Source: an uncultured Ruminococcus sp. (GTDB lineage: Bacteria; Bacillota; Clostridia; Oscillospirales; Ruminococcaceae). Taken from it: a stretch of DNA of 57,802 bases. Below the pieces are notes generated by a model. The model was given only the letters and a program-made list of their open reading frames with translations. It did not search any database and had not been told where the DNA came from. A program made the position numbers and the translations under genes. Shown here piece by piece: positions 16,113-25,785 of the stretch; within the stretch, counting starts at the first letter, position 1; each line of letters begins with the position of its first letter. The stretch is taken from the NCBI GenBank assembly GCA_947627445.1, contig CANQWA010000016.1, forward strand, positions 1 through 57,802, given 5' to 3'.

Positions 16113-17156
16113 ATGAAAAAACGGACAGACCGTTTTTCCGTTTTAGAATATCTGATCTTTTCCGCTGTGACCTTTGCGGTACTGTGCGCCTGTGTTTGTC
16201 TCGGAAGTGTCAATGTTCCCCTGACAGATACCTTGACCGTCACCTGGCAAGCCATCTGTGCCCTTTTTCAGGGTAAATCGCAGCCCACAGGACTGACTGC
16301 CGCCATCATCTTGTCTGTCAGAATTCCAAGAGTGTTGTGTGTCGCCATGACCGGTGCGGCATTGTCGCTTGCCGGCGCAGCAATGCAGGGTCTTTTGAAA
16401 AATCCGCTGGCAGACGGTTCTACCCTGGGCGTATCCTCCGGTGCAGCATTGGGGGCGGTCATTGCCATTGCATTTGGCATCAGCTTTCCCTTTCTCCCCC
16501 TTGCAGGTACCATGGTCATGGCAATCTTGTTTGCATTTCTTTCCCTGCTGATCATTCTGGGTCTGGCATATAAACTAGACTATTCCCTTTCCACCAATAC
16601 GATCATTCTGATTGGCGTCATCTTTTCCATGTTTGTATCCAGCCTGATGAACATTATCATCACCTTTACTGCTGACCGCATCCAGCACATCACATTCTGG
16701 ACAATGGGCAGCTTACAGGGGAAAAGCTACACCGATGTGCTGATTCTTGGCGCAGCACTTTTCGTATTTGGTGGGATCATCTTTCTCCACGCACGGGAAC
16801 TGAATGCTTTTGCCATTGGCGAGGATAACGCCCGTCACATCGGCGTGAATGTCCGTCGTGTCCGGCTGACGCTGCTGATCGTGATTTCCGGGTTAGTTGG
16901 CGTCTGCGTATCTCTTGGCGGAACCATTGGCTTTGTGGGACTCGTAACACCACATATGGGTCGGATATTGGCAGGATCCAATCACAAACGTCTGCTTCCT
17001 GCTTCCTTTTTTGGCGGTGCAGTGTTTCTGATGCTGGCAGATCTAATTGCCCGCATTTTACTCAATCCTATAGAATTACCCATTGGTGTTGTCACGAGCC
17101 TTGTGGGAGCGGTAGTATTTGTCGTGATTTTCTACCGTGCCAGAAAGGGGAAGTAA
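16113..17156 (+). CDS. btuC: Corrinoid ABC transporter permease (FecCD family)
   Basis: A 347-residue permease of the FecCD/BtuC family with about ten membrane spans. Signatures are GAALSLAGAAMQGLLKNPLAD and, near the ATPase-contacting loop, GTIGFVGLVTPH. It forms the homodimeric channel receiving substrate from BtuF. The ATG at 16113 follows TTGGAGG. Two bases separate its stop from btuD. Substrate inferred from the riboswitch. Confidence 0.9.
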   Translation: MKKRTDRFSVLEYLIFSAVTFAVLCACVCLGSVNVPLTDTLTVTWQAICALFQGKSQPTGLTAAIILSVRIPRVLCVAMTGAALSLAGAAMQGLLKNPLADGSTLGVSSGAALGAVIAIAFGISFPFLPLAGTMVMAILFAFLSLLIILGLAYKLDYSLSTNTIILIGVIFSMFVSSLMNIIITFTADRIQHITFWTMGSLQGKSYTDVLILGAALFVFGGIIFLHARELNAFAIGEDNARHIGVNVRRVRLTLLIVISGLVGVCVSLGGTIGFVGLVTPHMGRILAGSNHKRLLPASFFGGAVFLMLADLIARILLNPIELPIGVVTSLVGAVVFVVIFYRARKGK

Positions 17157-17158
17157 CC

Positions 17159-17914
17159 GTGCTGGAAGTAAAAGACTTGACCGTTCGGTACGGCAGCCAG
17201 ACAATTGTAAATGATCTCAGTTTTTCTGTGAAAGAAGGACAATGGCTGATGATTGTCGGTCCAAACGGCGCTGGAAAATCCACCGTCCTGAACGCCATTA
17301 CACAGGGAATATCCTATTCCGGTGAGGTTTTATTGGATGGAAAAAACATAAGACAAATAAAGCCGTCTATTCTTGCCCGATCTATGGGAATGCTGATGCA
17401 GAACCATCCTACTGCGTATTCATTTTCCGTAGAGGAAGTCGTGGCACTGGGCAGATATTCCCATTCCTCTGGTTTTCTCTCAGGGCATGGAAACGGCGAT
17501 GAAAAAGCCGTTGACACCGCACTGAAACGCACCGGAATAGAAGCACAGCGGAAGCAATCCATTCTCACTCTCTCCGGCGGCGAACTACAGCGAACCTTTC
17601 TGGCTCAGGTGTTTGCTCAGGATCCGAAACTCCTTTTGCTGGACGAGCCTACCAACCATCTCGATCTTGTCTACCAGAAGCAGATTTTTGACATGATCGC
17701 TGACTGGCTGAAAGCACCGGGACGAGCTGTGATTTCTGTTGTCCACGATCTCAGTCTGGCAAAGGCTTATGGAACGAAAGCACTGCTCATGCATCAGGGT
17801 GATTCTATTGCGCAGGGAAATGTGTCCGAAGTGTTAGTCCCGGAGCATCTGAACAGGGTCTATCAGATGAATGTCCAGGCGTGGATGCATCAAATGCTGT
17901 CCCAGTGGGAGTAA
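17159..17914 (+). CDS. btuD: Corrinoid ABC transporter ATP-binding protein
   Basis: A 251-residue ATPase of the FecE/BtuD group: Walker A GPNGAGKST near residue 38, signature LSGGELQRTFLAQ, Walker B LLLLDEPTNHLDL, and switch His in VISVVHDLSLAKAYG. It starts with GTG at 17159, eight bases after AAGGGG. It completes the importer; a strong terminator follows at 17973. Confidence 0.92.
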   Translation: MLEVKDLTVRYGSQTIVNDLSFSVKEGQWLMIVGPNGAGKSTVLNAITQGISYSGEVLLDGKNIRQIKPSILARSMGMLMQNHPTAYSFSVEEVVALGRYSHSSGFLSGHGNGDEKAVDTALKRTGIEAQRKQSILTLSGGELQRTFLAQVFAQDPKLLLLDEPTNHLDLVYQKQIFDMIADWLKAPGRAVISVVHDLSLAKAYGTKALLMHQGDSIAQGNVSEVLVPEHLNRVYQMNVQAWMHQMLSQWE

Positions 17915-17972
17915 CGGCTTAGAGTCCGTTCTGTATCGCCACGTATCTGAATTTACTGTGACAAAAACAACC

Positions 17973-18007
17973 AAAAGCGGCTGAGCCCACTCGCTCAGCC
18001 GCTTTTT
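17973..18007. terminator. Bidirectional intrinsic terminator between btuD and gltD
   Basis: AAAAGCGGCTGAGC and GCTCAGCCGCTTTTTT form a long GC-rich stem with A and T tails on either side, suiting both converging operons. Confidence 0.95.
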
Positions 18008-18039
18008 TATGCTTTCATTCTCTCTGAAGCAGCCAAAAA

Positions 18040-19524
18040 TCACAAATTTGTATAACCCATCAGGTATTCGTCTACCTCACGGGCAGCCTCTCTGCCTTCC
18101 CGGATCGCCCAGACCACAAGAGATTGCCCACGATGCATGTCACCGGCAGTGAAAACGCCTTCCACACTCGTTGCATAGTGTCCCTCTTCTGTTGCTACGT
18201 TGGTACGGGATGTCATATCCACGCCAAAAGCATCCGCAACATAGGACTGCGCTCCCAGGAATCCAGCGGCAATCAGTACCAGATCCGCTTCCAGGATCTG
18301 TTCGCTGCCCGGGATTTCCTCCATGCGCATACGACCGGTCTTGGGATCCTGTACGGACTGGAGCTTAACAATCTCCACGGCACAGACATGGTTTTTGTCG
18401 TTTTTCAGAAAACGTTTCACCGTCGTCTGATAGATACGGGGATCATGTCCGAATACGGCAATGGCTTCCTCCTGACCGTAGTCCGTCTTGCAGACACGCG
18501 GCCACTCCGGCCAAGGATTGTTTTCTGCACGGCTGTCCGGCAGTTTCGGCATCATTTCCAACTGCACCACAGACTTACAGCCGTGGCGGATGGACGTTCC
18601 TACACAGTCATTGCCCGTATCACCGCCGCCGATGACAATGACGTTCTTATACTTTGCGCTGATATAATAACCATCGGACAGATTGGAGCGGATCAGACTT
18701 TTTGTCGTAGCTTTCAAAAAATCTACCGCATAGTAGATGCCCTCTGCCTCTCTGCCCTCCGCCGTAATATTCCGGGGATTAGAAGCGCCGCATGCCAGAA
18801 TAATGGCATCATATTCCTTTTTCAGTTCAGATGCCTTGACATCTTTTCCCACATCCACACTGGTGCGGAATTCGATGCCCTCTGCTTCCATCAGTTCCAG
18901 ACGGCGCTGTACCACGGTTTTCTCCAGCTTCATATTGGGAATGCCGTACATCAGCAGACCGCCGGGACGATCCTCTCGTTCAAACACCGTAACCTGATGC
19001 CCACGCTTATTTAATTGCAGCGCAGCTGCCAGACCGGACGGACCGGAACCAATGACAGCCACCCGTTTTCCCGTGCGCTTTTTTGGCGGATTCGGCTGAA
19101 TATATCCGCTTTCAAAGGCTTTTTCAATAATGGCATATTCATTTTCCTTGACAGTCACCGGATCGTCATACAGCCCGCAGGTACATGCCTTTTCACAAAG
19201 TGCTGGACAAACACGGGAAGTAAATTCCGGAAAGCAGTTTGTCAACAGCAGACGATCAGCAGCCTCATTCCAGAAGCCCTTATATACCAGATCATTCCAT
19301 TCGGGACAGAGATTATTCAGCGGACAGCCTGAAACCATGCCGAAGATGGGCTTTCCTGCCTGACAGAACGGCACACCGCAGTCCATGCAGCGTGCGCCCT
19401 GCTTCTGCCGTTCCTCGTCGGACAGGGGCGTATGAAATTCACGATAGGTCTTGATGCGCTCCAGCGGTTCTTGACCCGAATTATCAACTCTCTCGTATTC
19501 GAGAAATCCAGTTGCTTTTCCCAT
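18040..19524 (-). CDS. gltD: Glutamate synthase (NADPH) small subunit
   Basis: A 494-residue flavoprotein that takes electrons from NADPH and passes them through FAD and iron-sulfur centres to the large subunit. Two Cys clusters near the start ([13 protein letters not shown] and [12 protein letters not shown]) bind [4Fe-4S] centres. The dinucleotide folds are [12 protein letters not shown] (about 155-166) and [11 protein letters not shown] (about 296). [19 protein letters not shown] is the carboxy-terminal FAD motif. The ATG at 19524 follows GGAGG. It lies 26 bases after gltB, in one operon. Confidence 0.96.
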   Translation of the reverse strand: MGKATGFLEYERVDNSGQEPLERIKTYREFHTPLSDEERQKQGARCMDCGVPFCQAGKPIFGMVSGCPLNNLCPEWNDLVYKGFWNEAADRLLLTNCFPEFTSRVCPALCEKACTCGLYDDPVTVKENEYAIIEKAFESGYIQPNPPKKRTGKRVAVIGSGPSGLAAALQLNKRGHQVTVFEREDRPGGLLMYGIPNMKLEKTVVQRRLELMEAEGIEFRTSVDVGKDVKASELKKEYDAIILACGASNPRNITAEGREAEGIYYAVDFLKATTKSLIRSNLSDGYYISAKYKNVIVIGGGDTGNDCVGTSIRHGCKSVVQLEMMPKLPDSRAENNPWPEWPRVCKTDYGQEEAIAVFGHDPRIYQTTVKRFLKNDKNHVCAVEIVKLQSVQDPKTGRMRMEEIPGSEQILEADLVLIAAGFLGAQSYVADAFGVDMTSRTNVATEEGHYATSVEGVFTAGDMHRGQSLVVWAIREGREAAREVDEYLMGYTNL

Positions 19525-19550
19525 GATGATGATTCCTCCGTTTGTCTGTT

Positions 19551-22500
19551 TTAGCTTCTAGTCGTTGCATAGAACGCTTCAATGCTTGCTTCCTCACGGC
19601 TCATGCCCTGCTGCTCAAAGTGAGCGATACCTTCCAGCATTTTCGCATAATCGTGGGGAACGATCTTCTTGAACCGGGGCAGATAACTGTCAAATTCTTC
19701 CAGAATTTTCTTACCCAGAGTCGAACCTGTCCATTCTACATGCTCTTCAATGAGACCGTGAAGCTGCTGGATATCTTCCGGCTTTGTCACGCCGCTAAAG
19801 CCCACCAATGATTTGTTCAGCTTGGTGTAAAGATCATTTTCCTCGTCCAGCACATAGGCAATACCACCGCTCATACCAGCAGCAAAGTTCTTGCCCACGA
19901 CGCCAAGAATGACAGCACAGCCGCCTGTCATATATTCGCAGCCGTGTTCGCCTACACCCTCTACAACAACTGTTGCACCGGAGTTTCTGACGCAGAAACG
20001 CTCGCCTGCCACACCGTTGATAAATGCCTTACCGCTGGTAGCACCGAACAACGCTACGTTGCCGATGATGATATTTTCACTTTCCTTGAATTTGGACTTT
20101 TTCGGCGGGAATACTGCCAGCTTACCGCCGGAAAGTCCCTTGCCGAAATAGTCGTTGCTGTCGCCCTCCAGTGCCAGAGTCAGCCCCTTGGGAATGAAGG
20201 CGCCGAAGCTCTGACCGCCTGCACCGATACAATTTACCACAAAGGTATCGTCCTCCAGGGTATTGTAATATTTTCTGGTAATTTCCGCACCAAACAGCGT
20301 ACCCAAGGCACGGTTCAGATTGCTGACGTGAATGGTGATCTCCTTTTTCTGTCTGGATGCAAAGGCTTCCTTCATCTCCGGAATAATCACAGTCTCGTCT
20401 ATGGTTTCACCCAGCTTGAAGTCATAGACATCCTCTGGAACAAAGTGCATCTTGACTTCTCTTTCCTCCTTGGCAAAGGGATTGTTTAAGATTCGGGACA
20501 TGTCGATCTTACCCACCCGGCTGTCTGCCGGGTATTCCCGCTGTACCAGCAGATCGGAACGGCCTACCAGTTCGTCTATGGTGTGAATACCCAGCTTTGC
20601 CATATATTCCCGCATTTCCTGTGCAATGAAACGCATAAAGTTGATGACATATTCCGGTTTTCCCTTGAACCGTTTGCGCAGTTCCGGATTCTGTGTTGCC
20701 ACACCAGCTGGACAAGTATCCAGATTGCAGACACGCATCATAATACAGCCCATAGTCACCAGAGGAGCGGTTGCAAAGCCGTATTCCTCTGCGCCCAGAA
20801 GAGCGGCAATGACAACGTCACGACCCGTGAGCAGTTTGCCATCTGCTTCGATGACTACCTTAGAGCGCAGATTGTTCTGGATCAATGTTTGGTGTGTTTC
20901 TGCCAGACCCAGTTCCCAGGGCAGACCTGCATTATGAATGGAGCTGCTGGGTGCTGCACCTGTACCGCCGTCATAACCGGAGATCAGGATAACGCCTGCA
21001 CCGGCTTTTGCAACACCGGCTGCAATGGTTCCCACACCGGCTTCAGAAACCAGCTTCACGGAAATTCTTGCCTTTTTGTTGGCGTTTTTCAGGTCATAGA
21101 TCAACTGCGCCAGATCTTCAATCGAATAGATGTCATGATGAGGCGGCGGTGAGATCAGCGCAACACCCGGTGTGGAATGTCTTGTCTTTGCAATCCACGG
21201 ATAAACCTTTTTCGCCGGCAGATGACCACCCTCGCCGGGCTTTGCGCCCTGCGCCATTTTGATCTGGATTTCACGAGCAGATGTCAGATACTTAGAAGTA
21301 ACGCCAAACCGTCCGGATGCCACCTGCTTGATGGCAGAGCATTTGTCTGTAGCACTTCCGGCAGTGACAATACGCTCTAAATCTTCACCGCCCTCACCGC
21401 TGTTGGACTTGCCGCCGATGCGGTTCATGGCGATTGCCATACACTCATGAGCTTCCTGGGAGATCGAGCCATAGGACATGGCACCTGTTTTGAACCGGCG
21501 CATGATGGATTCTACGCTTTCCACTTCTTCAATGGGGATGCCGCCGTCCTTGGCAAACTTGAAATCCAGTGTGCTCCGCAAAGACATATGCCGCGATTCT
21601 GCATTGACACATGCGGAAAACTGCTTGAACAGATTATAATTATCCTGCCATGTTGCCTGCTGTAACAAGTGAATGGTCTCCGGATTATAGAGGTGTTCTT
21701 CCTGATTGCTTCTTGCCTTATGCCAGCCAATGCTGCGCATACCTTCATCCATGCCCAACTCCTGGGGGTCAAATGCGCTGTCGTGAAGTTCACGGGTACG
21801 TTTTGCAATATCATCCAGATCAATACCGCCCACACGGCTTACGGTATCGGGGAAGAATTCTTCGATGACACTTTCACTGATACCCAGTGCCTCAAAGATT
21901 TTCGATCCCTGATAGGACTGAATGGTGGAAATACCCATTTTTGAGGCGATCTTAACAATACCAGAAACCACAGCGTGAATATATGCATCACTTGCCAGGG
22001 AGTAATCCTTGTCAATGAGGTTGCGGTTGTTAATCATATCATATAAGGTGTCCAGCGCCAGATAGGGGTTAACGGCGCTTGCACCAAAGCCCAACAGAGT
22101 GGCAAAGTGATGTACTTCACAGGGTTCAGCTGTTTCTATAATCAGAGAAATAGCAGTGTTCATTCTGGTCTTAACCAAGTAGGTTTCCAGTGCTGCAACT
22201 GCCAGCAGAGACGGAATCGCCAGATGCTCCTGATCAACGCCTCTATCGGTGAGGATCAGAATTGTCGCACCCTCTTTATGGGCAGCATCCGCCTGCCGGT
22301 ACAGCCCCTCAATAGCATCCCGGAGAGAAACATCCTTGGTGTACAGCATGGAAATATCCGCAGTTTTCAAACCGTCGATCTGCATATTGCGAATTTTGAT
22401 CATATCCAGATTGGTCAGCACCGGATTGTTCACCTTGAGTACCCGGCAGTTTCGCTCTTCTTCTTTTAGAATGTTGCCGGAAACGCCCAGATAGACCGTG

Positions 22501-24122
22501 GTATCCGTGATAACGGATTCCCGGATGGAGTCAATAGGCGGATTAGTTACCTGTGCAAACAACTGCTTAAAGTAGTCAAACAACGGTGGATTGGTCTTAG
22601 CCATGGGCGGAACTGGTATATCCGTTCCCATGGCAGAAGTGGGCTCTCCCCCGCTCAGTGCCATAGGAATCATGGTGCTGTAGAGGGATTCATGCGTATA
22701 ACCAAAGGCACGCTGCAACCGGAGCAGTTTCTTGCCGCTGTGACGGAAGGGCCGTTTATTGGGCGCATTCAGTTCACGGAGTTCAAACAAATTGTGATCC
22801 AACCATTCACCATAGGGCTGACGCTTTGCAAAATCGTTTTTGATGGTCTCATCATCAATCAGTCTGCCCTGCACCGTATCGACCAGAAGCATTTTACCCG
22901 GATGCAGACGCTCTTTTTTCACAATGCTCTCCGGAGGGATATCATCCAGCGCGCCTACCTCGGAGGATAGAATGAGATAGCCGTCATCCGTCACATAATA
23001 CCGGGAGGGACGCAGACCGTTCCGATCCAGCACGGCACCCATTACATCACCATCTGTGAAAATAATGGAAGCAGGACCATCCCAGGGTTCCATCATGGTA
23101 GCATAATATTGATAAAATGCCCGTTTTTCACGGCTCATGGTGGGAATGTGCTGCCATGGCTCAGGAATACAGGTCATTACTGCAAGGGGCAGTTCCATAC
23201 CGGACATCATCATGAATTCCAGGGTATTGTCCAGCCGGGCAGAGTCAGATCCGGTCACATCCAACATGGGAAAAATATCCTTTAGGCGATCTTCCAGAGC
23301 ATCGCAGTGAAGAATGGATTCCCGGCTGAGCATTTTGTCTACATTACCGGTAATGGTGTTGATTTCTCCGTTGTGTACCATCATACGGTTGGGATGAGAA
23401 CGCTGCCAGCTTGGGTTCGTATTCGTACTGAACCGAGAGTGAACGATACCGATGGCAGAATGATAATCCGGACTATTCAGATCATCATAAAACAGACGCA
23501 GCTGATTCACCAGAAACATCCCTTTATATACAATAGTACGGCTGGAACAGGACACTACATAGGTATTCTTGTCACGCTTCTCAAAGACCATACGGGCAAT
23601 ATACAGCCGTCGGTCAAATTCTAATCCCTTGGCGCAGTCTTCCGGTTTCTGTACAAATGCCTGCATGATGCGGGGCATGCTGTCCAATGCCTTTGTACCC
23701 AAAACATCCGGATTTACTGGCACTTCACGCCAGCCCAGAAAGGTCAGGTTTTCCTCTTGCAGCACCTGTTCAAAGGTCTGCATAGACTTGGCGCATTCTT
23801 CTTCCGACTGAGGGAAGAAAAACATGGCAATACCGTATTCTCTTTTACCGCCAATGGAAATGCCAGCCTGTGCGGCTGCCTTGGAAAAATAGGTATGGGA
23901 AATCTGGAGCAGGATGCCTACACCGTCACCGGTTTTACCCTCGGCATCTTTTCCGGCTCTGTGCTCCAACGTTTCTACAATACGCAGGGCGCTGTCTACC
24001 ACCTTACGGTCTGTCTCTCCACACATGTTGACAACTGCGCCGATACCGCAGTTTTCATGCTCGAATCTCGGGTCGTAGAGACCGTTTTTTGCAAATGGCT
24101 CTTGTGTTCTGTAGTTGTCCAT
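19551..24122 (-). CDS. gltB: Glutamate synthase (NADPH) large subunit
   Basis: A 1523-residue enzyme making two glutamates from glutamine and 2-oxoglutarate. The start at 24122 (AAGGAG upstream) gives a 24-residue propeptide followed by Cys25 in ENCGIG, the catalytic nucleophile of the amidotransferase exposed by processing. Next come the central domain, the FMN synthase domain with GEGGHLPAKKV, and the [3Fe-4S] motif C-x5-C-x4-C in MGCIMMRVCNLDTCPAG. Last is the glycine-rich GXGXG domain (GGCAVILGVVGKNFAAGMSGG). Together with gltD this is the main ammonia-assimilating exit enzyme. The promoter is at 24252-24280. Confidence 0.97.
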   Translation of the reverse strand: MDNYRTQEPFAKNGLYDPRFEHENCGIGAVVNMCGETDRKVVDSALRIVETLEHRAGKDAEGKTGDGVGILLQISHTYFSKAAAQAGISIGGKREYGIAMFFFPQSEEECAKSMQTFEQVLQEENLTFLGWREVPVNPDVLGTKALDSMPRIMQAFVQKPEDCAKGLEFDRRLYIARMVFEKRDKNTYVVSCSSRTIVYKGMFLVNQLRLFYDDLNSPDYHSAIGIVHSRFSTNTNPSWQRSHPNRMMVHNGEINTITGNVDKMLSRESILHCDALEDRLKDIFPMLDVTGSDSARLDNTLEFMMMSGMELPLAVMTCIPEPWQHIPTMSREKRAFYQYYATMMEPWDGPASIIFTDGDVMGAVLDRNGLRPSRYYVTDDGYLILSSEVGALDDIPPESIVKKERLHPGKMLLVDTVQGRLIDDETIKNDFAKRQPYGEWLDHNLFELRELNAPNKRPFRHSGKKLLRLQRAFGYTHESLYSTMIPMALSGGEPTSAMGTDIPVPPMAKTNPPLFDYFKQLFAQVTNPPIDSIRESVITDTTVYLGVSGNILKEEERNCRVLKVNNPVLTNLDMIKIRNMQIDGLKTADISMLYTKDVSLRDAIEGLYRQADAAHKEGATILILTDRGVDQEHLAIPSLLAVAALETYLVKTRMNTAISLIIETAEPCEVHHFATLLGFGASAVNPYLALDTLYDMINNRNLIDKDYSLASDAYIHAVVSGIVKIASKMGISTIQSYQGSKIFEALGISESVIEEFFPDTVSRVGGIDLDDIAKRTRELHDSAFDPQELGMDEGMRSIGWHKARSNQEEHLYNPETIHLLQQATWQDNYNLFKQFSACVNAESRHMSLRSTLDFKFAKDGGIPIEEVESVESIMRRFKTGAMSYGSISQEAHECMAIAMNRIGGKSNSGEGGEDLERIVTAGSATDKCSAIKQVASGRFGVTSKYLTSAREIQIKMAQGAKPGEGGHLPAKKVYPWIAKTRHSTPGVALISPPPHHDIYSIEDLAQLIYDLKNANKKARISVKLVSEAGVGTIAAGVAKAGAGVILISGYDGGTGAAPSSSIHNAGLPWELGLAETHQTLIQNNLRSKVVIEADGKLLTGRDVVIAALLGAEEYGFATAPLVTMGCIMMRVCNLDTCPAGVATQNPELRKRFKGKPEYVINFMRFIAQEMREYMAKLGIHTIDELVGRSDLLVQREYPADSRVGKIDMSRILNNPFAKEEREVKMHFVPEDVYDFKLGETIDETVIIPEMKEAFASRQKKEITIHVSNLNRALGTLFGAEITRKYYNTLEDDTFVVNCIGAGGQSFGAFIPKGLTLALEGDSNDYFGKGLSGGKLAVFPPKKSKFKESENIIIGNVALFGATSGKAFINGVAGERFCVRNSGATVVVEGVGEHGCEYMTGGCAVILGVVGKNFAAGMSGGIAYVLDEENDLYTKLNKSLVGFSGVTKPEDIQQLHGLIEEHVEWTGSTLGKKILEEFDSYLPRFKKIVPHDYAKMLEGIAHFEQQGMSREEASIEAFYATTRS

Positions 24123-24251
24123 GATCACTTCTCCTTTTGTCAATACGACAAAAAAGCACTCATACAACAGAGTATCATTCATCCGTTTGTATAAGCGCCA
24201 TTGCCTTTCAGAAATATATATCCGACGTGAGCCGGTTTTGTCAGTATGACT

Positions 24252-24280
24252 ATTATAACATATCAAAAAGGGTTTGTCAA
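24252..24280 (-). promoter_or_regulatory. Consensus sigma-A promoter of gltBD
   Basis: On the minus strand TTGACA (24275-24280), 17-base spacer, TATAAT (24252-24257). The leader of about 120 bases contains no recognised riboswitch. The rest of the 357-base divergent gap holds GAACGTTC-type repeats (24300-24325) of unknown meaning. Confidence 0.88.
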
Positions 24281-24393
24281 TAGTTTTTCTGAGAACGTAA
24301 TTACAAGAACGTTCAAGAACGGCATTCTCAAAGAAATTTCGCTTTTTTTCGCTTTTGAAACGGCAAACTCCGAAGGAAATTTCCAAAAAGGTA

Positions 24394-24422
24394 GTGACAA
24401 ACCAGACGATTTATGTTATAAT
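24394..24422 (+). promoter_or_regulatory. Sigma-A promoter of ychF
   Basis: GTGACA (24394-24399), 17-base spacer, TATAAT (24417-24422). Confidence 0.75.
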
Positions 24423-24479
24423 ATAGGGTAAACGTTCGCTTCATGAACAACAAAATTCAGAAAACGGAGATAAACTGCA

Positions 24480-25574
24480 ATGAAATTAGGTATGGTCGGA
24501 CTGCCCAACGTGGGCAAAAGCACACTATTTAACGCATTGACAAACGCCGGTGCAGAATCGGCAAATTATCCCTTCTGCACCATTGAAAAAAATATCGGCA
24601 TCGTTTCCGTGCCGGATGCACGCCTGGATAAGCTGGCGGAAATGTATGAGCCGGACAAGTTCACTCCGGCAACACTGGAATTTGTAGACATTGCCGGTCT
24701 TGTCAAAGGTGCTTCCAAGGGTGAGGGACTGGGGAACAAATTTTTGGGTGATATCCGGGAAGTGGACGCTATTGTCCACGTAGTCCGCTGCTTTGAGGAT
24801 GACAATATCATTCATGTAGACGGCAGAATCAATCCGGCATCAGACATCGAAACAATCAATTTAGAGTTGATCTTTTCCGATATGGAGATGGTTTCCAGAA
24901 GAATCGAGCGCACCAAAAAAGCTCTCAAAGGTGACAAAAAGCTCCAGGTACAGGTGGATTTTCTGGAAAACCTTCTGACCCATCTGGAGGAAGGGAAATC
25001 CGCACGCAGCTATGATTTCACTGAAGAAGAACTGGAATGGATGAAGGACATGCCCCTGCTCTCTGCAAAGCCGGTAATCTATGCGGCAAACCTCAGCGAA
25101 GACAACTTCCGCAGCAATCTGGAAAGCAATGAACACTATCAGACCGTCCGGAAGATTGCACAGGAAGAACATGCCGCAGTTTTGCCCATTTGTGCCCGAA
25201 TGGAAGCGGACATCGCCGACATGAATGCCGATGACAAAGCAATGTTCCTGGAGGATCTGGGACTGAACGAATCCGGTCTGAACCGTATCATCCGGAAAGG
25301 CTATGCCCTGCTGGGACTCATCTCCTATCTGACTGCCGGCAAGCAGGAGGTTCGTGCATGGACCATCACCAAAGGCACTCGTGCACCCCAGGCTGCCGGA
25401 AAAATTCATACGGACTTTGAGAAGGGCTTTATCCGTGCCGAAGTGGTTTCCTATGACGATCTGATGGAAAGCGGCTCAATGGCGGCAGCAAAGGAAAAAG
25501 GTCTCATTCGCCTGGAGGGAAAAGACTATGTGATGCAGGACGGCGATATTGTGCTGTTCCGCTTTAATGTCTGA
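24480..25574 (+). CDS. ychF: Redox-regulated ATPase / Obg-like GTPase-family protein YchF
   Basis: A 364-residue cytosolic P-loop protein that associates with ribosomes. G1 is GLPNVGKST at the start, G3 region DIAGLVKGASKGEGLGNKFL, and the G4 position reads NLSE (NxxE), the change that makes this family prefer ATP to GTP. The carboxy-terminal TGS domain ends in GDIVLFRFNV as usual. The ATG at 24480 follows CGGAGA. It appears to be a single gene, with a repeat and hairpin after the stop. Confidence 0.97.
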   Translation: MKLGMVGLPNVGKSTLFNALTNAGAESANYPFCTIEKNIGIVSVPDARLDKLAEMYEPDKFTPATLEFVDIAGLVKGASKGEGLGNKFLGDIREVDAIVHVVRCFEDDNIIHVDGRINPASDIETINLELIFSDMEMVSRRIERTKKALKGDKKLQVQVDFLENLLTHLEEGKSARSYDFTEEELEWMKDMPLLSAKPVIYAANLSEDNFRSNLESNEHYQTVRKIAQEEHAAVLPICARMEADIADMNADDKAMFLEDLGLNESGLNRIIRKGYALLGLISYLTAGKQEVRAWTITKGTRAPQAAGKIHTDFEKGFIRAEVVSYDDLMESGSMAAAKEKGLIRLEGKDYVMQDGDIVLFRFNV

Positions 25575-25596
25575 TTTTTTATGCTTAATTTTTATC

Positions 25597-25751
25597 AGAC
25601 CTGTCCACATGAAACCTGTGGACAGGTTCTAAGGCAAACCCGCACAAAGATTGTGCGTCAGATGCGCCGTCAGATTTTTCGTCAAATATGACGGAAAATA
25701 GGCAAGCAGTTGACGTGCAAAGCCGTTAGGCGCTCTTTGCGCGGGTTTGCC
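25597..25751. repeat. Composite repeat between ychF and the MATE gene
   Basis: A hairpin AGACCTGTCCACAT..TGTGGACAGGTTCT (25597-25630) of the AGAACYTG type is joined to a 119-bp GGCAAACCC copy (25633-25751). The latter is almost identical to 11302-11421 and to the shared parts of 5811-5982. Confidence 0.75.
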
Positions 25752-25785
25752 CTAAAGATTCTCACGAAAGGAAGCAATATGACAC

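Noticed and set aside
18124-19014. A 296-codon open frame opposite gltD
   Set aside because: The true gltD protein is unmistakable; the other frame has no family features or ribosome site.
24285-24330. GAACGTTC-type repeats as LexA/SOS boxes
   Set aside because: The spacing lacks the four-base gap of Firmicute LexA boxes; left as unexplained sequence between divergent promoters.
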